A stretch of 64,000 nucleotides of DNA, taken from contig NZ_JAFEUL010000018.1 in the NCBI RefSeq assembly GCF_016901225.1, forward strand, positions 23,654 to 87,653, given 5' to 3'. This document shows, piece by piece, positions 26,302-35,924 of this stretch. Numbering within the stretch: the first letter of the stretch is position 1; every line of letters begins with the position of its first letter. Below the pieces are notes generated by a model that was not told the origin of the DNA, made no database searches, and worked only from the letters and a program-made list of their open reading frames with translations. Position numbers and translations under genes: made by a program. This DNA is from Actibacterium sp. 188UL27-1. GTDB taxonomy: Bacteria; Pseudomonadota; Alphaproteobacteria; Rhodobacterales; Rhodobacteraceae.

Positions 26302-27213
26302 ATGTCAAAGCGGATCAAGAATAAGGTGCCTATGCCGAACCAAACACAGACCGACACAACCGGGCCAATGGATCGAGTGACAGATTTCACGATCAGGATG
26401 CTGATCCGGGCGGCGTTGATGCTGCCATATGCAACACGGATCAAGGTGTTTGGGGCGCTTACACAACACGTGATCGGGCCTCTGATCGGATACACGGCGC
26501 GCAGCCGGGCCAATCTGGCGATGATTTATCCCGAATTGTCCCGATTCCGCCGTGAAAAGATCGCGGATGAGGTTTCACGCAATACGGGTCGCGTTCTCAT
26601 TGAAAACTATGCCCCTGCGGATCTTGCAAAGCGGGCTCGGAATTTTCCGGTCACCGGAGAGGGCGCCGCCGCCTTACGGGACGCACATGCCCAGGGACGG
26701 CGGATCATCGCGGTCTCGGCCCATTTCGGCAATTACGAAGCGGCAAGAGCGGCGCTCAACATCCGGGGCATCGGCTTTGGCGGGGTCTATCGCCCAATGC
26801 GGAATCCTTACTTCAACGATCACTATGTCGATACGATCCGCGCCGTAGCGGGGCCTGTCTATCCGTCCACTCCCGCAGGCATGACCGGTTTCGTGAAGCA
26901 GCTGATCAAGGGTGTTCCCATGATGCTGCTGAACGATCTGCACATCACCAAAGGACAGCGGATGCCTTTTCTCGGCAAACCCGCCAAGACGGCGCTAACG
27001 GCGGCGGAAATGGCGCTGCGCTATGATGCCCTGCTGATCCCGATCTATGGCATTCGATCGACCGAGAACCCCCTGGACTACCGCGTCCATGTCGATGCAC
27101 CCATCCCGCGCTCCGATGCGGCGGCCATGACACTTGCCTTGAATGAAAGCCTTGAGGCACGCATTGCGGAAGATACGGCGCAGTGGTTCTGGATCCATCG
27201 CCGCTGGAAATGA
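26302..27213 (+). CDS. Lysophospholipid/lipid A acyltransferase (LpxL/HtrB family)
   Basis: A roughly 303-residue membrane-associated acyltransferase. The HX4(D/E) catalytic motif is AVSAHFGNYEAARAAL; the family opening ARSRANLAMIYPELSRFRRE and the C-terminal ALNESLEARIAEDTAQWFWI, HRRWK are classic for LpxL/LpxM-like secondary acyltransferases and related lysophosphatidic acyltransferases. Starts at 26284, 26302 and 26335 are possible; 26302 is a compromise. The next gene begins 11 bases after the stop. Whether it acts on lipid A or on a lyso-lipid cannot be judged here. Confidence 0.85.
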   Translation: MSKRIKNKVPMPNQTQTDTTGPMDRVTDFTIRMLIRAALMLPYATRIKVFGALTQHVIGPLIGYTARSRANLAMIYPELSRFRREKIADEVSRNTGRVLIENYAPADLAKRARNFPVTGEGAAALRDAHAQGRRIIAVSAHFGNYEAARAALNIRGIGFGGVYRPMRNPYFNDHYVDTIRAVAGPVYPSTPAGMTGFVKQLIKGVPMMLLNDLHITKGQRMPFLGKPAKTALTAAEMALRYDALLIPIYGIRSTENPLDYRVHVDAPIPRSDAAAMTLALNESLEARIAEDTAQWFWIHRRWK

Positions 27214-27223
27214 GGTCGTCGCC

Positions 27224-27775
27224 GTGTCGAAGATGTTGTTCCACTTCAGCGACGATCCTACGATCACTGAGTTTGTACCACGCTCTGTAAGGGTGCCCGT
27301 TGCAAGAAAACCTGGGCAGGAATGGCTCAATGGTCCCCTGGTTTGGGCCATTGAGGAGGCATATCAGGCACTTTACCTCTTTCCGCGAGATTGTCCGCGC
27401 ATCCTTGTCTGGCCAACCGCCACGTCGCAACCCGATGATATAAAACAGATCTGGCGCGAAAGCCGTGCCCGCATGATTGCCTATGTCGAACACGATTGGA
27501 TGGATCGTATCGCCGGTGCAAGCCTGTGGAGATATGATCTGCCAAATGACAACTTTTTGGCATTGGGTGACGTTGGGATGTGGGTGTCACACGATGCGGT
27601 TATACCCAAGGAATGCGCACATTTGCGGGATCTCCCCGGTCTTATTGAGAAGTCCGGCAGCGAATTGAGGGTGACCGAGGACCTATCGACCTTGCGATCA
27701 TTGTGGACGACATCCCTGCATGTCAGCGGGATCCGACTAAAGAACGCCAAAAGCTGGCAGCTTAAATCAAGGTAG
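27224..27775 (+). CDS. DUF6886-like protein
   Basis: About 183 residues from GTG 27224 (or 180 from ATG 27233). It opens MLFHFSDDPTITEFVPRSV and continues GPLVWAIEEAYQALYLFPRD and CPRILVW, a pattern I associate with the DUF6886 family (HxSxDPxIxxFxPR, then PxVWAI and FPRDCPR). The C-terminal part contains an ALSLWRYD-like strand and ends basic. Function unknown. It may be co-transcribed with the acyltransferase 11 bases upstream, and it overlaps the convergent DUF1223 gene by 9 bases at the 3' end. Confidence 0.7.
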   Translation: MSKMLFHFSDDPTITEFVPRSVRVPVARKPGQEWLNGPLVWAIEEAYQALYLFPRDCPRILVWPTATSQPDDIKQIWRESRARMIAYVEHDWMDRIAGASLWRYDLPNDNFLALGDVGMWVSHDAVIPKECAHLRDLPGLIEKSGSELRVTEDLSTLRSLWTTSLHVSGIRLKNAKSWQLKSR

Positions 27776-28471
27776 TTCTACAGCCGCCAGAATAGCCTTT
27801 TGGCCTTTTTTTTGAACGATAGCCACTGCGCGGTCGTCCCCGGCCAGTTCGGCCGAAACCTCCAGCGGGCCATCGCCGGACCAGGTCCCGATCACATCCC
27901 ATTCGGTGACGATATTGGTGTAGTTCAGGGTCTGCCCCGCATTTTCACCCCGCTTGATCGACACTGTCGCTGCAGGGCGATAACGCACAATTTGAACAAC
28001 GGCTTCGCCGATATCTGTGCCGGGCTGTGGCGCCGTGATCACGACGGCCCCGTCCACGGCATTGGCCGACAATGCAACTGCCACCGGCACGGACTTATGC
28101 TTTTCCAACAGGTCGGCCACATCCATCGGCTTGGCCCCCACCACATGGTCAACCCCACCGATCACCATCTGCGGGGTATAGATCGTGCGGCTCCCCGCAA
28201 CGCGGGCATAGACCTTTTGCCGTTTGGTGTTCTCGGGCCGACCGAAAACATCCTTCCAGCCAATGTAATCCCAATAATCCACATGCAACGACAGGGCGAT
28301 CACATCATCACGTTCGGCCAATCGCTCCAGCAGGGCGTCCGCAGGTGGGCATGAAGAACATCCCTGAGACGTATATAGTTCGATCACCACCTTCCGGTCT
28401 TCCGCAACCGCGGACGGCGCAGATAGGCCCAGGACAAGACCCAAAAGCAGAAGAATACGTGAGTTCAGCAT
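27767..28471 (-). CDS. DUF1223 family exported thioredoxin-like protein
   Basis: A 234-residue protein with a signal peptide (MLNSRILLLLGLVLGLSAPS, AVA) and the DUF1223 core: VVIELYTSQGCSSCPPADAL, LLERLAERDDVIALSLHVDY and WDYIGWKDVFG, then TIYTPQMVIGGVDHVVG. CSSCPP is a thioredoxin-fold CxxC, so a periplasmic redox role is plausible but unproved. The start at 28471 has GGAG just upstream; a frame to 28534 is less likely. It is divergent from acnA, an arrangement common in the group. Confidence 0.87.
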   Translation of the reverse strand: MLNSRILLLLGLVLGLSAPSAVAEDRKVVIELYTSQGCSSCPPADALLERLAERDDVIALSLHVDYWDYIGWKDVFGRPENTKRQKVYARVAGSRTIYTPQMVIGGVDHVVGAKPMDVADLLEKHKSVPVAVALSANAVDGAVVITAPQPGTDIGEAVVQIVRYRPAATVSIKRGENAGQTLNYTNIVTEWDVIGTWSGDGPLEVSAELAGDDRAVAIVQKKGQKAILAAVELP

Positions 28472-28562
28472 TGCGATTTCTCCAAAGTGCCTGTCGCTTC
28501 TAAACCCATTCCGGTTCATCCTCCAATCAACCAATCGAGAGAGCTGCGTTACAGTCAGTAAT

Positions 28563-28593
28563 TTGCACTATTTTTTGTGTGCAATGGTATACA
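28563..28593 (+). promoter_or_regulatory. Putative acnA promoter with TTGCAC/GTGCAA inverted repeat
   Basis: TTGCAC (28563-28568) and GTGCAA (28579-28584) are inverted over a 10-base spacer; TATACA at 28588-28593 can serve as -10 with TTGCAC as -35 (19-base spacer, somewhat long). The half-site resembles the TTTGCAAA element of the pcc genes and that of RamB, an acyl-CoA/acetate regulator of acn in corynebacteria. This is a suggestion only. Confidence 0.4.
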
Positions 28594-28695
28594 AATGGAC
28601 GCACCTGCCCGTTCAACACTTGATCCTGACCCCAAGACTGCGGCAGGAGAGCAGCAGCTACTCCAGATCGCAGGTATCACAGAAGGGAGCCACAA

Positions 28696-31386
28696 ATGCC
28701 CATCACCGTTGGCCATGACACATCCAAGACCCGCAAGACCCTGACCGCTGGCGATCAATCCATCGCCTATTATTCAATTGATGCCGCGACCGAGGCTGGT
28801 CTTGGCGATTTCTCCAAGTTGCCTGCCGTTCTGAAAGTTGTACTTGAGAATATGTTGCGGTTCGAGGATGGCAAAACCGTCCACACTGAGGACATCAAAG
28901 CTTTCGCGGAATGGGCGACCAAAGGTGGCCAAAACCCGCGTGAGATCGCCTACCGCCCCGCCCGTGTATTGATGCAGGACTTCACTGGTGTTCCGGCCGT
29001 GGTCGACTTGGCCGCAATGCGCGATGGGATCGTGGCCTTGGGTGGCGACCCCGAAAAGATCAACCCGCTGAACCCTGTCGATCTGGTCATCGACCATTCG
29101 GTGATGATTGATGAGTTTGGCAATCCGCGTGCCTTCCAGATGAATGTCGACCGCGAATATGAGCGCAATATGGAGCGTTACACGTTCCTGAAATGGGGCC
29201 AGTCCGCGTTCAATAACTTCCGGGTTGTTCCCCCCGGCACCGGCATCTGCCACCAGGTGAACCTGGAGTATCTGGCCCAGACCGTTTGGACCGACACCGA
29301 CCAGAACGGGGATGAGGTCGCCTATCCCGATACGCTGGTCGGCACCGATAGCCACACCACCATGGTCAATGGCGCCGCCGTCTTGGGCTGGGGTGTCGGC
29401 GGGATCGAGGCTGAGGCCGCTATGCTGGGTCAGCCGATCTCAATGCTGATCCCCGAGGTCATCGGGTTTGAGCTAACGGGCTCCATGACGGAAGGCACGA
29501 CCGGCACTGATCTGGTGCTGAAAGTGGTCGAGATGCTGCGCGCCAAAGGCGTCGTCGGCAAGTTTGTCGAATTCTATGGCGAAGGTCTTGATCGTCTGCC
29601 CCTGGCCGACCGCGCCACCATCGGCAACATGGCCCCGGAATACGGCGCGACCTGCGGGTTCTTCCCCATCGATGGCGAAACGCTCCGCTACCTGCGCACC
29701 ACAGGCCGGGACGAAGACCGCATCGCCCTGGTTGAAGCCTATGCCAAGGAAAACGGCTTCTGGCGTGGGTCGGACTATGCGCCTGTCTACACCGACACGC
29801 TACACCTCGACATGGGCACGATCGTCCCCGCCATTTCCGGCCCCAAACGCCCGCAGGATTACGTCGCCCTGACCGATGGCAAAACCGCCTTCCGCCGGGA
29901 GATGGAAGAGACGTTCAAACGCCCCATGGGAAAGGAAGTGCCCGTCAAAGGTGAAGACTACACCATGGAATCGGGTAAGGTCGTTATCGCATCCATCACC
30001 TCCTGTACCAACACCTCAAACCCCTATGTGATGATCGGCGCGGGCCTGGTCGCTCGCAAGGCCGCCGCCTTGGGCCTGGATCGCAAGCCTTGGGTAAAAA
30101 CCTCGCTTGCCCCCGGCTCCCAGGTTGTCAGCGCATATCTTGAGGCTGCAGGCTTACAGGAAGACCTCGACAAGATCGGCTTCAACCTGGTCGGCTATGG
30201 CTGCACAACCTGCATCGGAAATTCCGGCCCGATTCAGGCGGAACTCAGCGAGGCCATCGCCGAGGGCGACCTGGTCGCCACGTCCGTTCTGTCAGGCAAC
30301 CGCAACTTCGAGGGCCGGATCAGCCCCGACGTGCGCGCCAACTACCTGGCCTCCCCGCCTCTCGTCGTGGCCTATGCCCTGGCCGGCACGCTCGACATCA
30401 ACCTGGCTTCTGACCCGATCGCCCAGGACAAGAACGGAAACGATGTCTACCTGAAAGACATCTGGCCCAGCCAGGCCGAGATCGCGGAACTCGTCGAACA
30501 GACCGTCACCCGCGAGGCATTCCAATCGAAATATGCCGACGTCTTTAAAGGCGACGACAAATGGCAGGAGGTCAAGACGACCGACAGCCAGGTCTATGAC
30601 TGGCCCACGGCCTCGACCTATGTCCAGAATCCGCCCTATTTTCAGGGGATGGGGATGGAGCCCGGCATCATCACCGACATCAACGATGCCAAGGTGCTGG
30701 CGCTGTTGGGCGACATGATCACGACCGACCACATCTCTCCCGCCGGATCGTTCAAGGACACCACACCCGCGGGCAAGTATCTGGTCGAGCGGCAGGTGGC
30801 CCCACGCGAATTCAACTCCTACGGCTCGCGCCGCGGCAACCATGAGATCATGATGCGCGGCACCTTCGCCAATATCCGCATCAAGAACGAGATGCTGGAC
30901 GGCGTCGAAGGCGGCTATACCAAAGGACCGAACGGTGCTGAAACCTCCATCTTCGATGCCGCGATGGCCTACAAGGATGCGGGCACACCGCTGGTGATCT
31001 TTGGTGGCGAACAATATGGGGCGGGCTCGTCTCGCGACTGGGCCGCCAAAGGCACGTCCTTGCTGGGCGTCAAGGCCGTGATCGCGGAATCGTTCGAGCG
31101 AATCCACCGATCCAATCTCGTCGGTATGGGCGTCATCCCGTTCGAATTCACCGGCGGTGACACGCGCAAATCCCTGGGGCTGACCGGTGAAGAAACCGTC
31201 TCGATCATGGGTCTTGCGGGTGATCTCAAACCCCAGGCGATGGTACCGTGTACGATCACCATGGCGGACGGGACGGTCAAGGAGATCGCCCTGAAATGCC
31301 GGATCGATACCGAGGTCGAGATTGAGTATGTCGAAAATGGCGGCGTCCTCCACTACGTTCTACGGAACCTCGCGAAAGCCGCCTAG
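28696..31386 (+). CDS. acnA: Aconitate hydratase A
   Basis: A TCA and glyoxylate cycle enzyme that isomerises citrate and isocitrate using a [4Fe-4S] cluster. The 896 residues include the cluster cysteines in [17 protein letters not shown] and [13 protein letters not shown], the [20 protein letters not shown] loop, and the C-terminal swivel domain ([20 protein letters not shown]). It is preceded by GGGAGCC near the ATG. Length and motifs match the AcnA/IRP1 type, not AcnB. Confidence 0.97.
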   Translation: MPITVGHDTSKTRKTLTAGDQSIAYYSIDAATEAGLGDFSKLPAVLKVVLENMLRFEDGKTVHTEDIKAFAEWATKGGQNPREIAYRPARVLMQDFTGVPAVVDLAAMRDGIVALGGDPEKINPLNPVDLVIDHSVMIDEFGNPRAFQMNVDREYERNMERYTFLKWGQSAFNNFRVVPPGTGICHQVNLEYLAQTVWTDTDQNGDEVAYPDTLVGTDSHTTMVNGAAVLGWGVGGIEAEAAMLGQPISMLIPEVIGFELTGSMTEGTTGTDLVLKVVEMLRAKGVVGKFVEFYGEGLDRLPLADRATIGNMAPEYGATCGFFPIDGETLRYLRTTGRDEDRIALVEAYAKENGFWRGSDYAPVYTDTLHLDMGTIVPAISGPKRPQDYVALTDGKTAFRREMEETFKRPMGKEVPVKGEDYTMESGKVVIASITSCTNTSNPYVMIGAGLVARKAAALGLDRKPWVKTSLAPGSQVVSAYLEAAGLQEDLDKIGFNLVGYGCTTCIGNSGPIQAELSEAIAEGDLVATSVLSGNRNFEGRISPDVRANYLASPPLVVAYALAGTLDINLASDPIAQDKNGNDVYLKDIWPSQAEIAELVEQTVTREAFQSKYADVFKGDDKWQEVKTTDSQVYDWPTASTYVQNPPYFQGMGMEPGIITDINDAKVLALLGDMITTDHISPAGSFKDTTPAGKYLVERQVAPREFNSYGSRRGNHEIMMRGTFANIRIKNEMLDGVEGGYTKGPNGAETSIFDAAMAYKDAGTPLVIFGGEQYGAGSSRDWAAKGTSLLGVKAVIAESFERIHRSNLVGMGVIPFEFTGGDTRKSLGLTGEETVSIMGLAGDLKPQAMVPCTITMADGTVKEIALKCRIDTEVEIEYVENGGVLHYVLRNLAKAA

Positions 31387-31395
31387 GACTGCACT

Positions 31396-31431
31396 CCAAC
31401 CTATGGTAAGTCACAGCTTACCATAGGTTGG
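31396..31431 (+). promoter_or_regulatory. 15-bp perfect hairpin overlapping the SDR ribosome site
   Basis: CCAACCTATGGTAAG and CTTACCATAGGTTGG are exact inverted repeats with a six-base loop (TCACAG). The last two G of the right arm are the first G residues of the TTGGAGG ribosome site of the gene at 31440. It may be an operator for a dimeric repressor, or an RNA hairpin hiding the ribosome site. Its core (TTACCATAGGT) resembles the palindrome core TTACCATGGTAA at 55573. Confidence 0.6.
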
Positions 31432-31439
31432 AGGTCTGC

Positions 31440-32132
31440 ATGCCTAAAATCGCTCTTGTGACCGGAGGCGCCAGCGGAATCGGGCGTTCAATTGTCGAGG
31501 ATCTGGCTACCGATCACGACGTCGCCCTGTCCTACAACACCACCATGCCCGCTACTTGGCTCCCTGGTCATGCTGTTGCCTGCGATCTGGCCACGGATGG
31601 CGCGCCACAGCACCTGATCAATCAAGTCATGGATCACTTCGGGCAACTCGATCTGATCGTCAACAATGCGGGGGTTATCGCCGAGACACCAGCCGAGGCG
31701 ATCGACCTGACCTCGCATCGAAAGATTTTTGAAGTCAACGTCTTGGCACCCATGGCGCTTCTCGCAGCAGCCCTACCACATCTTCGGCCTGGCGCGGCCG
31801 TGATCAATATCAGCTCTCAGAATGCACGCTTGCCAGCCCTAGCCGCTCCGGCCTATTCCGCCTCAAAAGCCGCATTGGAAACGTGGACGCGGGCCATGGC
31901 CAAAACGCTCGGCCCCCGGGGCATCCGCGTCAACGCCGTGGCCCCCGGCGCGGTTGAACGTGCGGAAAACGCGCGCCCCCCTGATCTCATCGCACTATTT
32001 GAGAAAGAGACAGCCTTAGGGCGACTTGCGACCGCTCAAGATATCGCTGCGGCGGTACGCTTTCTTGCCTCCGACAAAGCTGGCGCCATCACGGGCGAGA
32101 TCCTAACGGTCAATGGCGGCTACCGCCTTTGA
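31440..32132 (+). CDS. Short-chain dehydrogenase/reductase (SDR)
   Basis: A 230-residue NAD(P)-dependent oxidoreductase. It has the Rossmann glycine motif TGGASGIGRSIV, the NNAG motif (LIVNNAGVIAETPAEAID), catalytic Ser-Tyr-Lys (INISSQN, PAYSASKAALE) and the PG motif (RVNAVAPGAVERAENARPPD). The C-terminus ends in GEILTVNGGYRL as in FabG-like members. The substrate is unknown. The start at 31440 has TTGGAGG eight bases upstream, within the hairpin described above. It is 53 bases downstream of acnA but probably separately controlled. Confidence 0.9.
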   Translation: MPKIALVTGGASGIGRSIVEDLATDHDVALSYNTTMPATWLPGHAVACDLATDGAPQHLINQVMDHFGQLDLIVNNAGVIAETPAEAIDLTSHRKIFEVNVLAPMALLAAALPHLRPGAAVINISSQNARLPALAAPAYSASKAALETWTRAMAKTLGPRGIRVNAVAPGAVERAENARPPDLIALFEKETALGRLATAQDIAAAVRFLASDKAGAITGEILTVNGGYRL

Positions 32133-32158
32133 CCCCAAACGTTTTGTTTCGGAGCCGC

Positions 32159-32604
32159 TGGACTACTCCCCACCTAGTCCGCTGTTATCGTTTAGCTCCG
32201 TTCAGATTTTGGTCCTCTTTTGACCGGCAACATATTTCTCCGGTGTCAGGCCAGCGAGGCTGGAATGGGGTCGGTGATTATGGAAGTCGGCGCACCATGC
32301 CGCCACGAAACTGCGAGCACTGCGCAAGCTGTCGAACGAATGCTCATTCAGGCAATCATCCCTCATGAACCCATTGAATATTTCTTTCCACGAACCCGTT
32401 CTGCATCGGTTTGGCCAACGCGATAGAGTGCCGTTCGACCTAGCGGTCTTCCTGCGACTTCAGGATCGCGTTTGAAGTCAGTTCCGCATCGTTATCACCG
32501 ACCACCGGGAGGCATGGGTGGCCACGCATCTCGGCAATTCGACCCAGTTCGCGGGTAACCCGATCTCCTGACAAGAACCTATTCGCCATTGCAGCCAAAC
32601 AATC
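32159..32604 (-). mobile_element. IS3-family (IS51-like) transposase remnant
   Basis: Minus-strand reading frames, split by a frameshift and a stop, reconstruct the integrase C-terminal core: DCLAAMANRFLSGDRVTREL, GRIAEMRGHPCLPVVGDNDA, ELTSNAILKSQEDR, a break, ALAKPMQNGFV, then NGFMRDDCLNEHSFDSLRSA, RSFVAAWCADFHNHRPHSSL, AGLTPEKYVAG. These match IS3-family OrfB, including the second Asp region and the Glu-side context. The left end shows a TGGACTACTCCCC sequence like an IS3 terminal repeat. OrfA and the N-terminus are missing, so the copy is inactive. Confidence 0.8.
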
Positions 32605-32850
32605 CCAGCTGAAGATGAAGGGTGCGTTCTACGACATGTTCCTCGGGAAAAGGCCCCAGTGGCTTCTTTTCTGATCCGCGCCACTCCGCAAAAAGCTGCA
32701 CCAATGGGTTGAGGCACTAGAGGTCGATCTGGATGTCTGGCTGGCCAAGCACGTCGAATAGCGGCTTCCCTCGGGGCGGTACTGCTCCAGCAGAACACCT
32801 CTGCAGACCCTTCGCGAAACATCACACATTGCCAGCGATAAGACGCTCCG
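32605..32850 (+). mobile_element. IS481-like transposase C-terminal remnant
   Basis: The plus strand encodes GAFYDMF, then LRKKLHQWVEALEVDLDVWL, a stop, RLPSGRYCSSRTPLQTLRET. These correspond to the C-terminal part of IS481-type integrases (RKK-x-L-D-x-W ... GRxCxGRTPMQT). At least two stops and an insertion make it dead. It directly abuts the IS3 remnant, which reads the opposite way, so one element appears to have landed at the end of the other. The family assignment is less certain than for the IS3 part. Confidence 0.6.
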
Positions 32851-32979
32851 GTCCCACGGCCAATCCGCAGACTATCCCCAGCACCACAAACTGACACGCC
32901 CTTCAGATCAAGTTATGTGTTTTACACTTAAACAAGATATCGAAACGCGTGCTTGCACGCTCAATTTGGCAAACGCATA

Positions 32980-34248
32980 TCAATCTGTCCCGCGCAACGC
33001 CGAAAGAAGACGCGCCTTCTCTCCCATATCGTCCCACTTTGACAGTGCCTCAGCCAAGGCTTCCAACGACGCAATGGAATGCCCGGCGCGGAAACTGTCG
33101 ACATGGGGCAGCATGGCGGCAATCCCGCGGGCTTTCGGCGCGAACCCCTCCCAACGCAGCAAGGGGTTCAGCCAGATCAAATGACGGGCCGATAGATGTA
33201 GCCGCTCCATCTCGGCCTCCAACCGGTTCGGGTCGTCGCGGTCCAAACCGTCGGTGATCAGCAACACAACGGCCCCCTGCCCCAGAACGCGGCGGGACCA
33301 ATCGCGGTTGAACTGGCCCAGACAATCCCCGATCCGGGTGCCACCTTCCCAGTCCTGCGCCTCTGACCCTGCAGCCTTCAGCGCGGCATCCACATCACGC
33401 TGACGCAGATGCCGGGTGATATTCGTCAGCCGCGTTCCGAAAGTGAAGGCATGGACCTTGGCCCAGCCCTGTCCCTTGGCGTTGCTCACGGAATGCAGGA
33501 AATGCAGCACCGTCCGCGAATAATGCGACATCGAACCCGAAATATCACAAAGGGCCACCAGATTAGGCCAGCGGATGCGGCGATCCTTCATGGCGAATGC
33601 CGTCACCTCACAGCCTTTGCGCATTGCCATCCGCATGGTGCGTGGCCAGTCAGGTTGCACGCCGTGGGCCTTCGCCCGGGTCCGGCGCGAGATCAAAGGA
33701 GGCACCGGAAGGGTCAGCCGGGCGATCAGCCGTTTCGCCTCTTCCATCTCCGCCACGCTCATCAACTCAAAATCGAGGCTCCGCAGCCGTTCCTCACCCG
33801 ACATCGTGCGGGACGCATCAATGTCGATGTCGGTCCCGTCTTCGTCATCCTCCGGCGTCACGTCCGGCAGTTCCCGGTCCGCGCCATCTAGAATGGCCTC
33901 CGCCGCCCGCTTCTCGGCCGCGCGCGCCGCCCGTTCCTCAGCCACCCCACGCACCATAGGCGTCAGGAACGAGATCATCTGCTCCAGATATCGCGGATCC
34001 CGCCAGAACAGCTGAAACACCTGGGCAAAGACCTCCCGCTGCTCTGGCTTCGATACGAAACAGGCATGCAGAACCCAATAAAAGTCACGCCGCTCACTGA
34101 ACCCCGCCGCCTCGACCGCGCGAATGGCATCCACCACCCGCCCCGGCCCCACCGGCAACCCAGCCTTACGCAAGGCGCGGGCGAACCAAACAATGTTATG
34201 GCTCAGCTTACCATCATCGGGGATGTCGAGGGGCAGGTATTCGGCCAT
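32980..34248 (-). CDS. VWA domain protein (CoxE-like)
   Basis: A 422-residue cytoplasmic protein. The C-terminal von Willebrand A domain has the MIDAS motif in NLVALCDISGSMSHYSRTVL. It ends with a conserved EGFAPKARGIAAMLPHVDSF region. The N-terminal half (LPLDIPDDGKLSHNIVWFAR) matches CoxE-type partners of MoxR ATPases. It is on the same strand as, and downstream of, the MoxR gene at 34769 with a small gene between. Such pairs act as chaperones that insert metals or remodel enzyme complexes, for example in CO dehydrogenase maturation; the client here is unknown. Confidence 0.87.
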   Translation of the reverse strand: MAEYLPLDIPDDGKLSHNIVWFARALRKAGLPVGPGRVVDAIRAVEAAGFSERRDFYWVLHACFVSKPEQREVFAQVFQLFWRDPRYLEQMISFLTPMVRGVAEERAARAAEKRAAEAILDGADRELPDVTPEDDEDGTDIDIDASRTMSGEERLRSLDFELMSVAEMEEAKRLIARLTLPVPPLISRRTRAKAHGVQPDWPRTMRMAMRKGCEVTAFAMKDRRIRWPNLVALCDISGSMSHYSRTVLHFLHSVSNAKGQGWAKVHAFTFGTRLTNITRHLRQRDVDAALKAAGSEAQDWEGGTRIGDCLGQFNRDWSRRVLGQGAVVLLITDGLDRDDPNRLEAEMERLHLSARHLIWLNPLLRWEGFAPKARGIAAMLPHVDSFRAGHSIASLEALAEALSKWDDMGEKARLLSALRGTD

Positions 34249-34278
34249 CAGGTCGGTTGGATCCTCATGTGATTGGCT

Positions 34279-34686
34279 TCACCACAGATACACATCGGCG
34301 GGGCGCATCCAGACGTAGTAATCCATGCGCATCATGGATTTCGAATTTTGCGGCACAGCAATCCACCCCCTTGGCTTGGCCAGATAGGCCCGGCGCACCG
34401 CCTTGGGATCGCTGCCGTAGCCCGCGACATGCAGCCCCAGAAAAATGCGCTGGCGCGGCACCTCGTCTAGCATCCACGCCTTGGGCTCTCCAACACCGAT
34501 CACCAAAAGAACTCCCGTTGCGTTGTTCCGGGAAAACTCCTGGATGATCTTGTCTTTCCAATACTTCCGAAAATAGAGCCGCGCCCGGTGCATGACGCTT
34601 TTGTTCATCAGTTTCTGCGCCAAACCGGCAAACAGATCGACGGCGCCGCCAACTGCATTCTGTGACATCTGAGGTATCTCCTGCAT
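34279..34686 (-). CDS. Hypothetical protein, 135 aa, between MoxR and VWA genes
   Basis: I do not recognise the family. The protein is basic (HRARLYFRKYWKDKIIQEFS), with a hydrophobic strand (NATGVLLVIGVGEPKAWMLD) and ends MMRMDYYVWMRPADVYLW. There is no signal peptide. A second long frame over the same bases (34265-34768) has shadow-like composition. It lies 82 bases after the MoxR gene and 30 before the VWA gene, on the same strand, so it probably belongs to their operon. Confidence 0.6.
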   Translation of the reverse strand: MQEIPQMSQNAVGGAVDLFAGLAQKLMNKSVMHRARLYFRKYWKDKIIQEFSRNNATGVLLVIGVGEPKAWMLDEVPRQRIFLGLHVAGYGSDPKAVRRAYLAKPRGWIAVPQNSKSMMRMDYYVWMRPADVYLW

Positions 34687-34768
34687 TAAACCCGCTCTCC
34701 CGAAAGACGGGGGAGCCGCAGAAAGAGTTTCGCGATATAGCAGATGAAAACGGTGGGCTCAGGCGCAT

Positions 34769-35683
34769 TTATTCAGCAGGAGCAAGCTCAGCGCGGACAT
34801 CATCCAAGATCCGCCGCGCCTCCGATCCTTGGATCTTTTGAATATCATCCTGATACTTCAAGATCGCACCCAGCGTGTCGGCGATAACCTCTGGCGACAG
34901 TGTCATCACATCCAACGCCAAAAGGCATTTGGCCCAGTCGATGGTCTCGGCCACGCCCGGCTTTTTGAACAGATCCTCGGTGCGCAGCTTTTGGACAAAG
35001 GCCACGACTTGACGGCTCAATGTCTCTGCCGCTTCTGGCGCGCGAGCCTGCAGGATCTCGATCTCCCGATCAAAGGCCGGGTAACCGACCCAGTGATAGA
35101 GGCAGCGCCGTTTCAGGGCGTCATGCACCTCGCGCGTGCGGTTCGAGGTCAGGATAACGATCGGCGGCTCTGGCGCGCGGATCGTGCCCAATTCCGGGAT
35201 CGTCACCTGAAAATCGCTGAGCGCCTCGAGCAGGAACGCCTCAAACGGTTCATCGGTGCGATCAATTTCGTCGATCAGCAGAACGGGCGGACCGCCGGGC
35301 TGATCCTGCATCGCCTCCAAAAGGGGGCGCGCAATCAGGTAGTCGTCCGAAAACAGCTCCGTCTTGAGCGCAGTGCGATCCGCTCCGCCTGTCGCCTCTG
35401 CCGTGCGGATGGCGATCATCTGTTCGGCAAAGTTCCATTCATAAACTGCGCCAGACGCATCCAACCCTTCATAGCATTGCAACCGGATCAAACGGCGCCC
35501 CAGGGCAGCGGCAATGGTTTTGGCAATCTCGGTCTTGCCCGTACCGGCCTCCCCTTCAAGGAAGAGCGGCCGGCCCAGTTTCAGCGACAGAAAGACCACC
35601 GTCGCCAGGGCGCGATCACAAATATAGCTTTGATTGGCCAACAGGGATTGGGTCCCGGAGATGTCACTGGGAAGATCTGTCAT
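34769..35683 (-). CDS. MoxR family AAA+ ATPase
   Basis: A 304-residue ATPase with Walker A in PLFLEGEAGTGKTEIAKTIA, Walker B VLLIDEIDRTDEPFEAFLLE, and sensor-1 (IVILTSNRTREVHDALKRRC). MoxR/CoxD-like ATPases work with VWA partners to activate enzymes. The start at 35683 (MTDLPSDISGTQSLLANQSY) is preferred over a frame to 35812 because the upstream extension has no family counterpart. First gene of the minus-strand MoxR - hypothetical - VWA set. Confidence 0.9.
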   Translation of the reverse strand: MTDLPSDISGTQSLLANQSYICDRALATVVFLSLKLGRPLFLEGEAGTGKTEIAKTIAAALGRRLIRLQCYEGLDASGAVYEWNFAEQMIAIRTAEATGGADRTALKTELFSDDYLIARPLLEAMQDQPGGPPVLLIDEIDRTDEPFEAFLLEALSDFQVTIPELGTIRAPEPPIVILTSNRTREVHDALKRRCLYHWVGYPAFDREIEILQARAPEAAETLSRQVVAFVQKLRTEDLFKKPGVAETIDWAKCLLALDVMTLSPEVIADTLGAILKYQDDIQKIQGSEARRILDDVRAELAPAE

Positions 35684-35924
35684 GGCGCGGCCCCTGTCAC
35701 TGTCAATGGGGCACCAAACCATGTCAGCCTCCAAATGCAAAGAGGCGCCTGCCCCAGACAAACGTAGCACCCGATTCGCCTGATCACGCTGCACGGCCAT
35801 TGCGCTAACCACAATTTACCACCTCAGGCTGCATAACGTGTTTGAGAAACACCAAAACACCTCCCCGGAAGAATTGCAGCAAACCCGCGAAAGCCTTATG
35901 GAGTTGCCGAAAGGGAGAGTAGAC

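Noticed and set aside
34265..34768. Minus-strand frame overlapping the 135-residue hypothetical gene
   Set aside because: Arg/Gly/Cys-rich shadow sequence; the other frame has normal composition and continues toward the VWA gene.
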